A DNA stretch of 64,000 nt from NCBI RefSeq assembly GCF_027943255.1, contig NC_072895.1:74092001-74156000 (forward strand). Reading direction: 5' to 3'. Source of the DNA: Anastrepha obliqua (Eukaryota > Arthropoda > Insecta > Diptera > Tephritidae). Made by a program: the position numbers and the translations under genes. The notes beneath the pieces are model-generated. The model made no database searches. It had not been told where the DNA came from and was given only the letters and a program-made list of their open reading frames with translations. Shown here piece after piece: positions 34,286-44,892 of this stretch (positions within the stretch are counted from its first letter, which is position 1; every line of letters begins with the position of its first letter).

Positions 34286-34430
34286 ATGGGCTGAAAAGTC
34301 CCGGACCTAACAAAGTAAACATGTTTTTTTTCGTTCAAAATTATCTTATTCATCAACGTAATCAACCACATAGAACAACGGCGAGCATTTTTTTCGGTCT
34401 GCAAACAACCACTAGTCGCTTTAACCATAT
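34286..34430 (-). repeat. Mariner 3'-end relic
   Basis: ACATGGGCTGAAAAGTCCCG, GGACCTAACAAAGTAAACATG and TATTCATCAACGTAAT match the block at 43045-43340. The latter is the tail of a DD34D mariner gene plus its terminal repeat on the minus strand. Here only the tail survives. Confidence 0.55.
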
Positions 34431-35315
34431 GGTAAATACTAATTGAATTATTATTTTATAATATCGATTAGTATTTGGTTTAAATTTTTACGCTGGCTCG
34501 TTGTTACCTTTTTGAAATTCAAGTGAATGATAAAAGACAGCATATTCTAGCTTATATCGTACAAGTGAGATAAATATAGTAGTAACTTTAGCGTATATGG
34601 ATCAGAAAAGTCTGGACCAAAACGCCGAATAAAGCCAAATGCAGAATATAACTTAGAAATTGCATACTTTAAGCGACTCAGAAATACCAATTTTGAATAA
34701 AAAATTACATCCAGATCCGAAGCATCATTCGAAACGGTGAGACGAGAATAGCTGTCTAGACTTAGAAAACGAGGGTTTGTATGCATTTCTGCTTTTATGG
34801 GTGTATTTTCTCACCTTTTTACTCTTTCTTATCTTCCTTAAGCCTTTTTCAAGATACGGGGTACATCAAATTTGTTGCCGGTGATAAGACTGCCTCACGA
34901 TACGCTCGACGTACTGATTTCATAGTTTTAGTGCAGATAGTAAGATTGTTTTATTATGAATTCCAAAGAGCATAATCAAATTTCAATCGGCAAGCTGGGT
35001 TAAGATCGAAAATGCCAAAATTTGGTTCCCCAAAGTCGTATAAATGACTCATCTTCTCGGTTAATCTTGCTAATCTGTTGCCGCAATGAAGCAGTATGGA
35101 ATTGAAACTTCCCAAATTTTAAATATGATTGGACGTTAGTAGGGTTTTAATTGTGCAGGCTTGAAGCTTTATTGAGCCTTATTTTCTAAAGCTGTTTCGA
35201 TCAGCTGCATCTACTTACTTGCTTCCGCACCAGTTCTTGACTTAGAAATAATACTCAATAGTTCAGGTTCCTCCTGCGTGTTTTATAGTACTCGTATAAA
35301 AAAAAATAAAAAATT
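34431..35315. other. Intergenic DNA
   Basis: No recognised gene or element. The minus-strand frame at 34547-34786 (LVFLSRLKYAISKLYSAFGFI) is weakly reminiscent of the post-RT region of a jockey-type element, but too short to call. Confidence 0.35.
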
Positions 35316-35519
35316 GGCCCGTACACTTCTGTTAGGTGTTTGGCCGAGCTTTTTCATGGCAGAAATACACTCGGAGGTTTGCCATTGCCTGCCGAGGGGC
35401 GACCGCTATTAGAAAAATGTTTTTATTAATTTTGCTTTCACCGAGATTCGAACCAACGCCCTCTCTGTGAATTCCGAATGCTAATCACGCACCAACCCAT
35501 TCGGCTACGGCGGCCGAAC
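35316..35519 (-). repeat. tRNA-derived SINE, near full-length, minus strand
   Basis: Reading the minus strand, the head is CGGCCGCCGTAGCCGAATGG, with a pol III A box (TAGCCGAATGGGTTGG, 35492-35507) and a B box (GGTTCGAATCTC, 35443-35454). The body follows (TAGCGGTCGCCCCTCGGCAG, TTTCTGCCATGAAAAAGCTC) and the tail GGCCAAACACC. It lacks the TGCCGTTCGGAG segment of other copies. Confidence 0.8.
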
Positions 35520-37260
35520 TCGTACTCGTATACCCTTCCATATTTGCACGTGTCTGAAATCTTACTTTTGATGTGATCAATTGCAAACTGAGTTCCATGA
35601 AAGCCACAATTCTATGGACGCAGTTAGTTGGTAATCCCTTTGGAACGCTTATGTAGTAATAATGGGGGAATAAATTTTATGATTGCATCACACAAAGCGA
35701 CCAGTTCGGTCTAAATGCTTTCAAGCCATATTTGTGGTCATTCGTCGATGTTCATATACATACATACATACATACATTAACATTCATAAGTAGATATGGT
35801 GCATGTATGTATGCAAAGGATTTGCAATTTGCGAATGTAAATGTTTGCATCGTTATGGCATTCCAATTTGTATTCATGGGCGTTTTGTTGTACCGATTAC
35901 ACACATTCACATTATTCGTCAGATTATTTCGTGGAACTTTCACTCAAATATCGAATAATTGAAAAGTATTGTAATTTATACCCCATGAATTACAAATGAA
36001 TTTTTCTTTCAACTCGAATGCTAGTATTCAAATAATACCGCACTTATTTATGAAAATAGCGCGTTAAATAAATATCTCCGGCATTTAAGTTGAATTTTGA
36101 ACTTTGGTGTATGAGGAGACTCATAGTAGAATGTAATGATAAATATTTCTGTGGTACACTTTAATCCGTTATATTCCTCTGTTGTGATTAAATGAGCCGA
36201 AAAATAACCATCTGTTGAGGAGTTAGAGAGTTAAGATGTTGTACAAAAGTGTTTCCCGTTATTATAGAATATTATATTATATTATATACATATATATTAT
36301 ATATCGAGAATGATAGAAAGAAGATTGCGCCCATCAGAGAGTACGTGACGTCACGTTTTTCCGAGTTGTGCAGTATTGCCAACCGTTTGCTGTTCGCAAT
36401 AAATTTAGTGCTTTTTCATACCGAAAATGCGAAAATTTTGAAGTTTCGTGTTTGTTTCTTTTTTTTTCATTTAAAGCTACCGAAACTTTAAGTTAAAAAA
36501 ACTGTATTATTATACAAAAGAAGGTTAAAAAAGGCCACTCTGAGAACATTTTAGTGCTAATAAAAATTAGTTGGTTCTTATAAAATTTGATATTTTGAAA
36601 ATGTGAATTTAATTTTTTGCTCTTTTTAAGGTTATGCAAGAATATTAAATGTCCGTCTCTCAACTCTTCTTAAGATTGAAAACCTTTTTACACATTTTAA
36701 AAGGCGTTTGAATTTACTGAATGCGGTAAAACCATAGAGGTGTAATCGTTTCTTCCGGCCATCAATCCTTAGTGGGACATAGGGCATCAAGAGGTGTATT
36801 GATTGTAAAAATAAGCAACAAAATAACAGAAAATACTAAAGAAACCATACTGACATTTTTACAAAAAGAGTACCTTATCTAGTTACATAACCTCAAACAT
36901 AGCAAATAAGTCGTTCCCTTAACAAAAGAGTCTCGCTTAACAAAAAAAAAAAAAAAACTCATAAATTAAATTGTACATAAGCATAACACATTTATTAAAA
37001 AAAAAAAAACGCACATTCTAAAGACAATTTGTCACGCATACAAAGTTCTTTAAGTGATTCAATAAACATTTGTTGTGTTATTTTCTTTGAATGGGCTTTT
37101 TAGTGCGTTTTTATATCCAAAGCTAGGCAACACTGCAGTAGCGAGAGAGAGAGATTTGACTGCCGAAAGCAGAAGAACACCAACAACACCTGCAATCGCG
37201 GGCAATGCCACCAGATGTTAAAAAAAAGTAAAGCAAAATAAAACTGAGTGAATTATTTAA
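35520..37260. other. AT-rich intergenic DNA with microsatellites
   Basis: There is a (CATA)n run at about 35756-35776, an ATTATAT-rich run at 36265-36305, poly(A) runs near 36940 and 36998, and (GA)n at 37143-37152. No gene was recognised. Confidence 0.5.
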
Positions 37261-37277
37261 ATAATTATTAAAAAATG

Positions 37278-37283
37278 TTTATT
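37278..37283 (-). terminator. Poly(A) signal for the minus-strand small gene
   Basis: AATAAA on the minus strand (AAAATAAACATT), about 380 nt after the stop codon at 37663-37665. It is a plausible 3' end for that transcript. Confidence 0.45.
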
Positions 37284-37662
37284 TTACAAAATTATAAACA
37301 TGACATTTTAAATAGAACAGCTAGAAAAATGTCATGAAGAAAGAACTAAAACTCCGGGCCTAAATAACAAAAAAAAGATAAATAAAGTTACGAAAATGGT
37401 AATCTGGAGCTAAAATCATGTAACTCATCGTCAAATTCGCTGAGAGCAAAGTAACGGGACCAGGATAGGCACCATATATATATATGATATAGAACTCATT
37501 ATGTATATGTATAGGACGGACATATGGACTCATAAATGTATGTTTTTTTTTCGTCGATAGGACTTTTCTTTTCAACTGCATACATAGTTGCTTGCGAAAG
37601 CGGATATGAGATGGTGCGTGGCGGCCATTTTTTACGGTTCTTTTCAAGATGTATACTTTTTG

Positions 37663-37962
37663 TTATTTAGCCTCGTTTTGTCTACGTAAATATTCCATCA
37701 TGTCCAGAGCTTTTATCTTCTCTGTAATTTCCACTGCATGCTCAGGACGTTCATCAGCCTAAAAAATGTCTGTAAGCCACCAAACTTTCTAATACACACA
37801 GAATTCTTTTACAAATTATTTGACGAGGCGACAGTTATCAAATATTGTGTAATAATAATGTATTATAATAAGTGTAACAAATTCAAGGGAAATTAAAAAA
37901 TAATAATTAGAAATAATTACTTCAAAATATTTCTTTTCATAAAAATGTAAGAAAGGAAACAT
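37663..37962 (-). CDS. Small protein gene, terminal exon (and possible first coding exon)
   Basis: The last exon, 37758 down to 37663, follows a clean acceptor (CATTTTTTAG) and reads ADERPEHAVEITEKIKALD then MMEYLRRQNEAK and TAA. The composition is ordinary amphipathic coding sequence and contrasts with the AT-rich noise around it. A candidate upstream exon, 37962 down to 37921, starts at ATG, reads MFPFLHFYEKKYFE and ends at a GTAATT donor in matching phase 0. Together they would give a 45-residue protein, but the true upstream exons may lie elsewhere. SINE copies begin just upstream (38015). I do not recognise the protein. Small basic/acidic C-termini of this sort occur in mitochondrial micropeptides, which is only a suggestion. 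I am fairly sure of the last exon and unsure of the rest. Confidence 0.5.
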
Positions 37963-38014
37963 TACAGAGTTTGGTGAAGCAAAAAGTTCTGAACACCCGT
38001 TCGCATTATTTCGA

Positions 38015-38184
38015 TGGCCACCATAGCCAAATGCGTTGATGCGTGACTACCATTCGAAAGTGCACGGCTTCGAAACCACGGCCACGAAGCACTAAATTAT
38101 AGAAAACGATTTTCTAATAGCGATTGCCCCTCGGCAGGCAATGGCAAACCTGCGAATATATTTCTGCCATGAAAAAGCTCCTCA
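38015..38184 (+). repeat. tRNA-derived SINE, partial
   Basis: GGCCACCATAGCCAAATGCG (A-box region), a decayed B box (GGCTTCGAAACCA), TAGCGATTGCCCCTCGGCAG and CTGCCATGAAAAAGCTCCTC. It stops before the 3' third. Confidence 0.7.
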
Positions 38185-38737
38185 AAGAGGAGAGCAAACC
38201 ATCCAACAATCAAACTATCCAAAGAGTTTTCTCCTTCAATTCGTAGATAATGTTAGAAATGCACACTTGCCGGTCCGACTCGACGACTTTCGTGATTTTA
38301 GCGACACTTTTGAAGATTGACCAAATGGATGGAATCACCGCTTTTAATTCGATGCTGTATTGGCCCGATAAGCAATAGCAAGTTTTTTGGTTGCCTCTGC
38401 CGACTTCTCACCTCGTAGTGGCACTGTAATGGTATCGCAATTCCTCTTATTTTGTCTAAATTTTGGAACGCTGCACCAGACCATTGGTTTTACCAAACAA
38501 AGTCATCACATAATTTAGTTTGAAGCATGAAACGAGTACCACCGTAGTGTAATCACCGTAGATATGACTTAATGCAATGTACTATATACATAAATCGTGT
38601 ACATCGAGAGATGTGGCTAACTAAAGATAGTATCTAGCGGAAAACATTCAAAACTTTTTACTTCACCTAATACTATAACAGCAACACTATTCAACATTCC
38701 AATATTTATTAACAATAATGTGGCTTCACCGTGTGAC
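38185..38737. other. Intergenic DNA with an unassigned coding-like relic
   Basis: The minus strand at about 38330-38510 can be read as RQNKRNCDTITVPLRGEKSA followed by EATKKLAIAYRANTASN. This looks like old protein-coding sequence, but I cannot assign it to a family. Confidence 0.3.
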
Positions 38738-39050
38738 GGCCGCCATAGCCGAATGCGTTGGTGCGTGACTACCTTTCGGAATTCGGAGAGAACGTATAGT
38801 AGGTTCGAATCTCCGTGAAATACCAAAATGAAGAAAACATTTTTTTCTAATAGCGGTCGCCCCTTGGCAGACAATGGAAAATCCCTGAGTATATTTCTGC
38901 CATTAAAAAGCTTCTCATAAAAAACCATTTGCCGTTCGTAGTTGGCTTAAAACTTTAGGTCCCTTCATTTTGTTAATCAACATAAAGACGCACACCAGAA
39001 ATATCTAGGAGGAGGAGCTCGGTTAAACATCCAAAGGGATATATATATTA
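38738..39050 (+). repeat. tRNA-derived SINE, full-length copy
   Basis: Head GGCCGCCATAGCCGAATGCG with the A box (TAGCCGAATGCGTTGG), B box (GGTTCGAATCTC), then a tRNA-unrelated body: TAGCGGTCGCCCCTTGGCAG, TTTGCCGTTCGTAGTTGGC, AAAGACGCACACCAG, GGAGGAGGAGCTCGG and a (TA)n-rich tail. It is about 310 bp and serves as the reference for the other copies in this window (22.3, 24.2, 35.3, 38.0, 42.9, 44.6 kb). Confidence 0.85.
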
Positions 39051-40062
39051 TATATAATGTAGCATCAAATGAGTTACTTAAAATAGATTGCAGATACTCA
39101 TGAACGTCGTTCCTTATTATCTAAGTGCAATATTTTCTTTTGCAACTCAAAACACGCGAATACATAATAGAATACATTATGCTCACATCGTCTTGGCTAA
39201 GTGTGGAAATCACGCAGCTGTGTATTAGCAAAAGTCGCATATACATGAATTCATATTATTATATAAATATATATTTCGCAACACCCATTTACTCTCCCTA
39301 TTTTTAGATATTTACCAAAGAAGTAAGCTAATTTTATAAGACAGCGGCATTATGCGGTTGCTGCCGTTATCCCTAAATGTGGCGCATTCCGACAAGTTGT
39401 TATTTACAACTATCTATGTATATAGCAGCAAAGTGTTAGACATTTGCATATAAAACTATATTCGTAAATATATGTTTTTTTTTTGCATTGCCACCTTTGG
39501 GCCGTCTGCTATATTGCATTTGCATATGAGGTTGGCTGGTCACAATTGTATAGAAAGTACTATGAGCTTTCGAGTTTGCGAAGAAAAGTATCAAGTATGT
39601 CGTTGAATTCAGCTTTGGGATCATATGGCATTTAATATAAAACATCAGCAATTGAAAAGTTGCCACTTCATCTAAATGACATGAAGATAAAAGTATTGTT
39701 TAGACAATGGAATTTTATTTTATTTATTTATGATATGTACATACAGATGTATGAGTGTAGTAAGCGAGATAGAGTGTTTTTAATTCTTATATGAAAGCAA
39801 TTAGTATATGATTACATGTAAAAAATTGTATAGTTCAATCTCTGATAGAAATATGTATTATTGGTAAATGTCTATTGTAAATTCCATCGAAGTTATTCTT
39901 ATAAAACATTTTAACCTCCTTAAATAATTAAAATCTTAAGAAAATATAAATAGACCGTTTGAGGACTAAAATGTTGTACGAGAATATTTTTCAGAAAATT
40001 TTAGTGCGTCTACCAAAGACAAAAAAGCCGCGAATATAATCTGCTACGGTAAATACGATATA
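39051..40062. other. AT-rich intergenic DNA
   Basis: No gene or transposon was recognised. Confidence 0.5.
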
Positions 40063-40950
40063 AAGGGTGATTTTTTAGCTATTTTTTTTTTAAACAGTTG
40101 GTTTCGTGTTTTGTTTCACTGTCAAACATCTTCAGTTTGGTCTATAATTTAACCATGAATCGTCTTACAAACGAACAACGCTTGCAAATCATTGAATTTT
40201 ATTACAAAAATGCGTGTTCTGTTAAGAAAGTTTATAGTCGAAAAATTGTGTTCAGCGACGAAGCTCATTTTTGGATCAATGGGTACGTAAATAAGCAGAA
40301 TTGTCGATTTTGGAGTGAAGATCAGCCAGAAGAATTGCAAGAGCTACCAATGTATCCAGAAAAGGTCACAGTTTGGTGCGGTTTATGGACTGGAGGCATC
40401 ATTGGACCGTACTTCTTCAAAGATGCTGCGAATCGTAACGTAACTGTGAATGGTGAGCACTACTGTGAAATGATATCCAACTTTTTTTGTCCAAAATGCA
40501 AGAGCTTGACTTGCATGACATGTGGTTTCAGCAAGACGGTGCCACATGCCACACAGTACGCGTAGCAATGGACTTGTTGAGAGGCGAGTTCTGTGAACAT
40601 TTTATTTCACGTTTGGGACCTGGTAGTCTGTCAATTGGCCACCCAGATCGTGCGAAATAACGCTTTTAGATTATTTTTTGTGGGGCTATATTAAAGCTTA
40701 TGTCTATTCAGATAAACCAATTAACGCATTGGAAGACAACATTAAAGCATTTATACTCGTATGTTAGATACCGGCCGAAACATTGGAAAAAGTATGCCAA
40801 AATTGGACTAAGCGGATGAACCATTTGAAGGGCAGTCGCGGTCAACATTTGCATGAAATAATCTTCAAACATTAAATAATATGGACTGTACTATCGATTT
40901 AAATAAAAATTTCATGAATTTTTCTCTCTTGCTCTTAAAAAATCACCCTT
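40063..40950 (+). mobile_element. Mariner-type element (DD41D-like), internally deleted
   Basis: Terminal inverted repeats AAGGGTGATTTTTT and AAAAAATCACCCTT are flanked by TA (40061-40062 and 40951-40952). The transposase opens at 40155 (MNRLTNEQRLQIIEFYYKNA) and then jumps from KKVYS directly to RKIVFSDEAHFWINGYVNKQ, losing the DNA-binding region but keeping the first catalytic Asp. It goes on to GGIIGPYFFKDAANRNVTVN, then shifts frame before the second block (FQQDGATCHT in another frame). The end (VNWPPRSC then LLDYFLWG) has further lesions. Spacing of the last two Asp residues is consistent with DD41D. Confidence 0.85.
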
Positions 40951-42179
40951 TACATATGTTGAAATATTTCAAACTTTAAATCTATGATTTTGGCCATTGA
41001 AACTTCGCTTTGTGCTTAATCACTTGAAACTCACCTTTTCTCCTTCATTTATATCAACGAAAACTAAAACTACGTGATCGATATCATTTTTCGGTTAGCC
41101 CATACCAACTGTCTAACTGCTACTTACCTCTACGAAGGTGATATGATGGAAGTACAATCTATTGTTACTAGACGAACTTTTAGTAACTAAGTCTTTTCAA
41201 GAAATGAGCCTTTTAATTGGCTACCTTTGGGACTTTTGTGTGATAAATTTGTATTACTTTTTGTGGAGATTTATCAAATCACTGCCTCTGATATTTGTAA
41301 TCCAACATTGGTCGCGTTATTCACGTGTTAAAGATAGTTATGTTGGGAAAAGGGAGTACCAGTAACCGGATGGCATTCATACACATTCACAGTCAAAATA
41401 GCCATGTGACCCGAAAGTTATTTAAAAACAAGAAATATTCTAAAATTTCCTTAACAAACTAAAAGAGGGAAAACATTGGCCATTTCTCTGATACTTTTGT
41501 GCTTTATTTCAAAAAAAAAGTTATGTACCTCTAAAAATAACTGGTTATCCACCGCGTAGTGTCAAATTCGTTAACTTTCAGATAAGCGCTAATTATAATT
41601 TTATTTGCGAAAGCACCTTTCATGGTTCTTATTTTTTATAAAGACTGTTTTGAGTACGGAAGACTAATTTGTCTCGACTACGACAATGCATTTTTCCAAT
41701 TAATTATACATAAGTTGAGTAGGACCTTTTATATAGCAAAAATGCATGTTCAAGATGTTACAGTAAATAAGAAACGAATATACATAAGCAGTAAGCAAAA
41801 TGGTTCGAATGAGAGTACCTAAGCTTAGTATGTGTGAGTATGTATGCAGTGTTTAAGTTCGAATTGAGTGTATCGACAAAAATTGAAAGAAATTGCTAAG
41901 CCAAGCTGTCGGGTCCTATTTATTACAGCGGTTCCGCATAATGACCTTTGGCTAAAGTAAACCACACATTTTTAAAGGACAGAGAACTTAGATAAAGAAG
42001 AAGCTATGTTTATATGTTTAAGTTAACGGATTCCAAAAAACCGAAAAATTAATCCATTTGTAGAGAATTCGTTATAAGGAAAAAAACAATATTAAAGAAC
42101 GATATTTTTGCTTGAAGTGATCAGTTGTTTTGGATCGAACAACATTTTCCCTCTACGCTGGTAGATGATAACCGAAATG
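40951..42179. other. Intergenic DNA
   Basis: No recognised coding sequence or repeat. Confidence 0.5.
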
Positions 42180-42595
42180 TGAGCGATTGTACTGGTGACT
42201 GAAGACATGCCCAATTTGTGGAAAGAAAACTCATGGATCTTGCACCATGATAACACACCGTCTCACAAGGGTCATATTGTGAACACTTGTTTGACCAAAA
42301 ACTCGACAAATATCATCAAACAACCACCGTATTCACCGGATTTAGCCCCTTGTGACTTTTTCCTTTTCCCAAAACTTAAATTGCCACTCCTCGGACGCCG
42401 CTTTGAGTCGATAGAGGCCAGGAGAATTTTCTGAAGGAGCTGAAGAAGATCTCTTCAAACGCGTTTAAAAAGTGCTTTGATGACTGGACTAATTATCATC
42501 AAGGCGACAAAATAATTTTTGATGATTAAACAATTATTTTGCGTTTTATTGAACAATTCCCGGTACTTTTTTTGACAGAAGGTACACACGCAAAA
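42180..42595 (+). pseudogene. Mariner DD34D transposase C-terminal fragment
   Basis: WILHHDNTPSHKGHIVNTCL and QPPYSPDLAPCDFFLFPKLK hold the second and third catalytic Asp, with 34 residues between them. After RRFESIEA the frame shifts and continues as SALMTGLIIIKATK. It ends in a terminal-repeat-like CCCGGTACTTTTTTTGACAG at about 42567-42587. The 5' two-thirds of the element is missing. Confidence 0.75.
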
Positions 42596-42925
42596 AGAAA
42601 ACTCGTTATAATAATTCGGAAGCAATAGTTGAAATTTAACCTTCTACCAGTTCTGGTGGTACCTACGCTGCAATTTGATATAAAATGGCAAAACACCTCC
42701 AAATTTCAGCATTTCCTGATAACCATACTATGCGCTTACAATTTTGCAACAGATATACTCGTATTTGCTGCTCTCTTCTCGCCTAATACGAATTAGTTTT
42801 TGTTGCTTGTTATATGAACTTGTTGCACAAAAATATTTTCTCTAAACCACAATAAAAAATAGAAGTAAAAGGATTGTGTATTCATAATTATGAAACGCGA
42901 TGTGTATATATAAATATATAATATA

Positions 42926-42975
42926 TAATTGGCACTTCCACCCTTTATTGGGTGTTTGGTAGAGCACCTCTCACT
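42926..42975 (-). repeat. SINE tail fragment
   Basis: ATAATTGGCACTTCCACCC, TTATTGGGTGTTTGG and TAGAGCACCTC match the 3' end of the SINE family on the minus strand. Confidence 0.5.
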
Positions 42976-43044
42976 GTTTTGCCACACCTGCGCATATGGT
43001 GAGTTCAGATAGCGCATTTGATGAATTTCATCATTAGTATAACA

Positions 43045-43345
43045 CATGGGCTGAAAATTCCCGGACCTAACAAAGCAAACATGTTTTTATTTGTTCAAAA
43101 TTTGCTTTATCCATCAACGTAATTTCCATCAAGAACAACGCCGGCGCCATTCTAGCCCCGCCCTACTATTTCAATACCTCTTTTGTAGAATGATTTTTAT
43201 CTTTTGCCTCAAAATAGGCCATCGTTTTATTATTTTTGCTGATGGGAGTCCCCATGGGAGGCCCCATTACACTTTCCAAGCCATTGCTTTGCTTGAACGG
43301 TATTTTTCCCCATCAAAAGGCTATGTAAAATTAAAACACAACCTT
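43045..43345 (-). pseudogene. Mariner DD34D gene 3' end with terminal repeat
   Basis: The minus strand, in decayed frames, gives YFEAKDKNHSTKEV and then a tail ending with EITLMD before the terminal sequence GGCTGAAAATTCCCGGACC. This is the C-terminal end of an irritans-like mariner. The rest of the element is absent. It shares its tail with 34286-34430. Confidence 0.5.
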
Positions 43346-43499
43346 AATTAGTCATCGTTTGGTCTGCTTTCCAATCCTCAAAAGCATAATCGCTTTTCCC
43401 TTATCCTTTCTTTTATTGTCTCGTTTGTATCACAAGAGACGATATATGTGTTCCTCGTCTGAAAGGGCCATCGCATAGGCAACCATAAAAGCTAACGTT

Positions 43500-44585
43500 C
43501 GGGAAATAAAGGTTGTCAAAAAAGTCTTGCGGTATTCGCATTATTTACGATAAAGGCAAAAATGCATCTCATGCTGCCAATAAAATGTGTGCAGTTTATG
43601 GACCCGATACAGTTTCCATCTCCACCGCACAACGATGGTTTCAACGTTTTCGTTCTGGTGCAGAGGTGATCGAAGATGTGCCACGGTCCGGAAGGCCTGT
43701 CGTCGAAAATTGCGATAAAATCGCTGAATTGATCGAAAGAGACCGGCATAGTTGCAGCCGTAGCATCGGCCAAGAGCTGGGCATGAGTCATCAAACCGTT
43801 ATAAACCATTTGGAGAAGCTTGGATTCAAAAAGAAGCTCGATGTATGGGTGCCACACGACTTGACGCAAAAAAACATTTTTGCCCGTATGGATGCATGCG
43901 AATCGCTTCTAAATCGACCCGTTTTTGAAGCGGACGGTGACTGGCGATGAAAAGTGGGTCACTTACGACAACGTGAAGCGCAAACGGTTGTGGTCGAAAA
44001 GCGGTGAAGCTGCCCAGACGGTGGCCAAGCCTGGATTGACGGCCAGGAAGGTTCTTCTGTGTGTTTGGTGGGATTGGCAGGGAATCATCCACTATGAGCT
44101 GCTCCCCTATGGCCAAACGCTCAATTCGGACCTGTACTGCCAACAACTGGACCGCTTGAATGCAGCACTCATGCAGAAGAGGCCATCTTTGATCAACATA
44201 GGCCGAATTGTCTTCCATCAGGACAACGCCAGGCCACACACATCTTTGGTGAAGCGCCAGAAGCTCCGGGAGCTCGGATGGGAGGTTCTTTTGCATCCAC
44301 CGTATAGTGCGGATCTCGCACCAAGTGATTACCACCTATTTCTGTCCATGGCGAACGAGCTTGATAGTCGGAAGTTGTCCTCAAGAGAGTCCTGTGAAAA
44401 TTGGCTCTCCGAGTTTTTTGACAATAGGGAAGCGAGCTTCTATAAGAGGGGCATTATGAAGTTGGCGTCTCGTTGGGAGCTCGTCATCGAACAAAACGGC
44501 GCATATTTGACTTAAATCGCATTATTATAACCAATTTTATGAACAATTGAAAATTCAATAAAAATACCGCAAGATTTTTTGATAT
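43500..44585 (+). mobile_element. Mariner element (DD34D), 5' shortened, one frameshift
   Basis: The left repeat TCAAAAAAGTCTTGCGGTATT (43516 region) mirrors AATACCGCAAGATTTTTTGA at the right end (about 44565-44583). The left repeat is fused directly into the coding region (YDKGKNASHAANKMCAVYG), so the 5' leader and start codon are gone. The DNA-binding part runs STAQRWFQRFRSGAEVIED to KKLDVWVPHDLTQKN. A frameshift near 43925 separates it from the catalytic part: VTGDEKWVTYDNVKRKRLWS, FHQDNARPHTSL, then ADLAPSDYHLF with exactly 34 residues between the last two Asp, to a stop at 44513-44515. All three catalytic Asp residues are intact. Confidence 0.85.
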
Positions 44586-44594
44586 AATACACCT

Positions 44595-44892
44595 ACTCCC
44601 TGTTTAGGTGTTTGGCCGAGTTCCTCCTCCTATTTGTGATGTGCCTCTTGATGTTGTTCCACAAATGGAGGAACCTACTGTTTCAAGCCAACTCATGTTT
44701 CAAGCCGGAAGAAATTCTTTATGAGGAGCTTTTTCATTGCAGAAATACACTCCGAGGTTTGCCATTGCCTGCTGAGGGGCGACCGCTATTCGAAATATGT
44801 TTTTCTTCATATTGGTGTTTTACCGAGATTCGAAACTATGTTTTCTCCGAATTCCGAAAAGTAGTCACGCACCAACACATTGAGCGGCCGGT
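44595..44892 (-). repeat. tRNA-derived SINE, minus strand
   Basis: From the right: a shortened head (CGGCCGCTCAATG), TGCGTGACTACTTTTCGG, a decayed B box (GTTTCGAATCTCGG), TAGCGGTCGCCCCTCAGCAG, CTGCAATGAAAAAGCTCCTC, GAGGAGGAACTCGGCC and AAACACC. A short duplicated CAAGCC segment interrupts the 3' half. Confidence 0.75.

Noticed and set aside
35752..35962. Overlapping ORFs on both strands
   Set aside because: They centre on a (CATA)n microsatellite and have no similarity.
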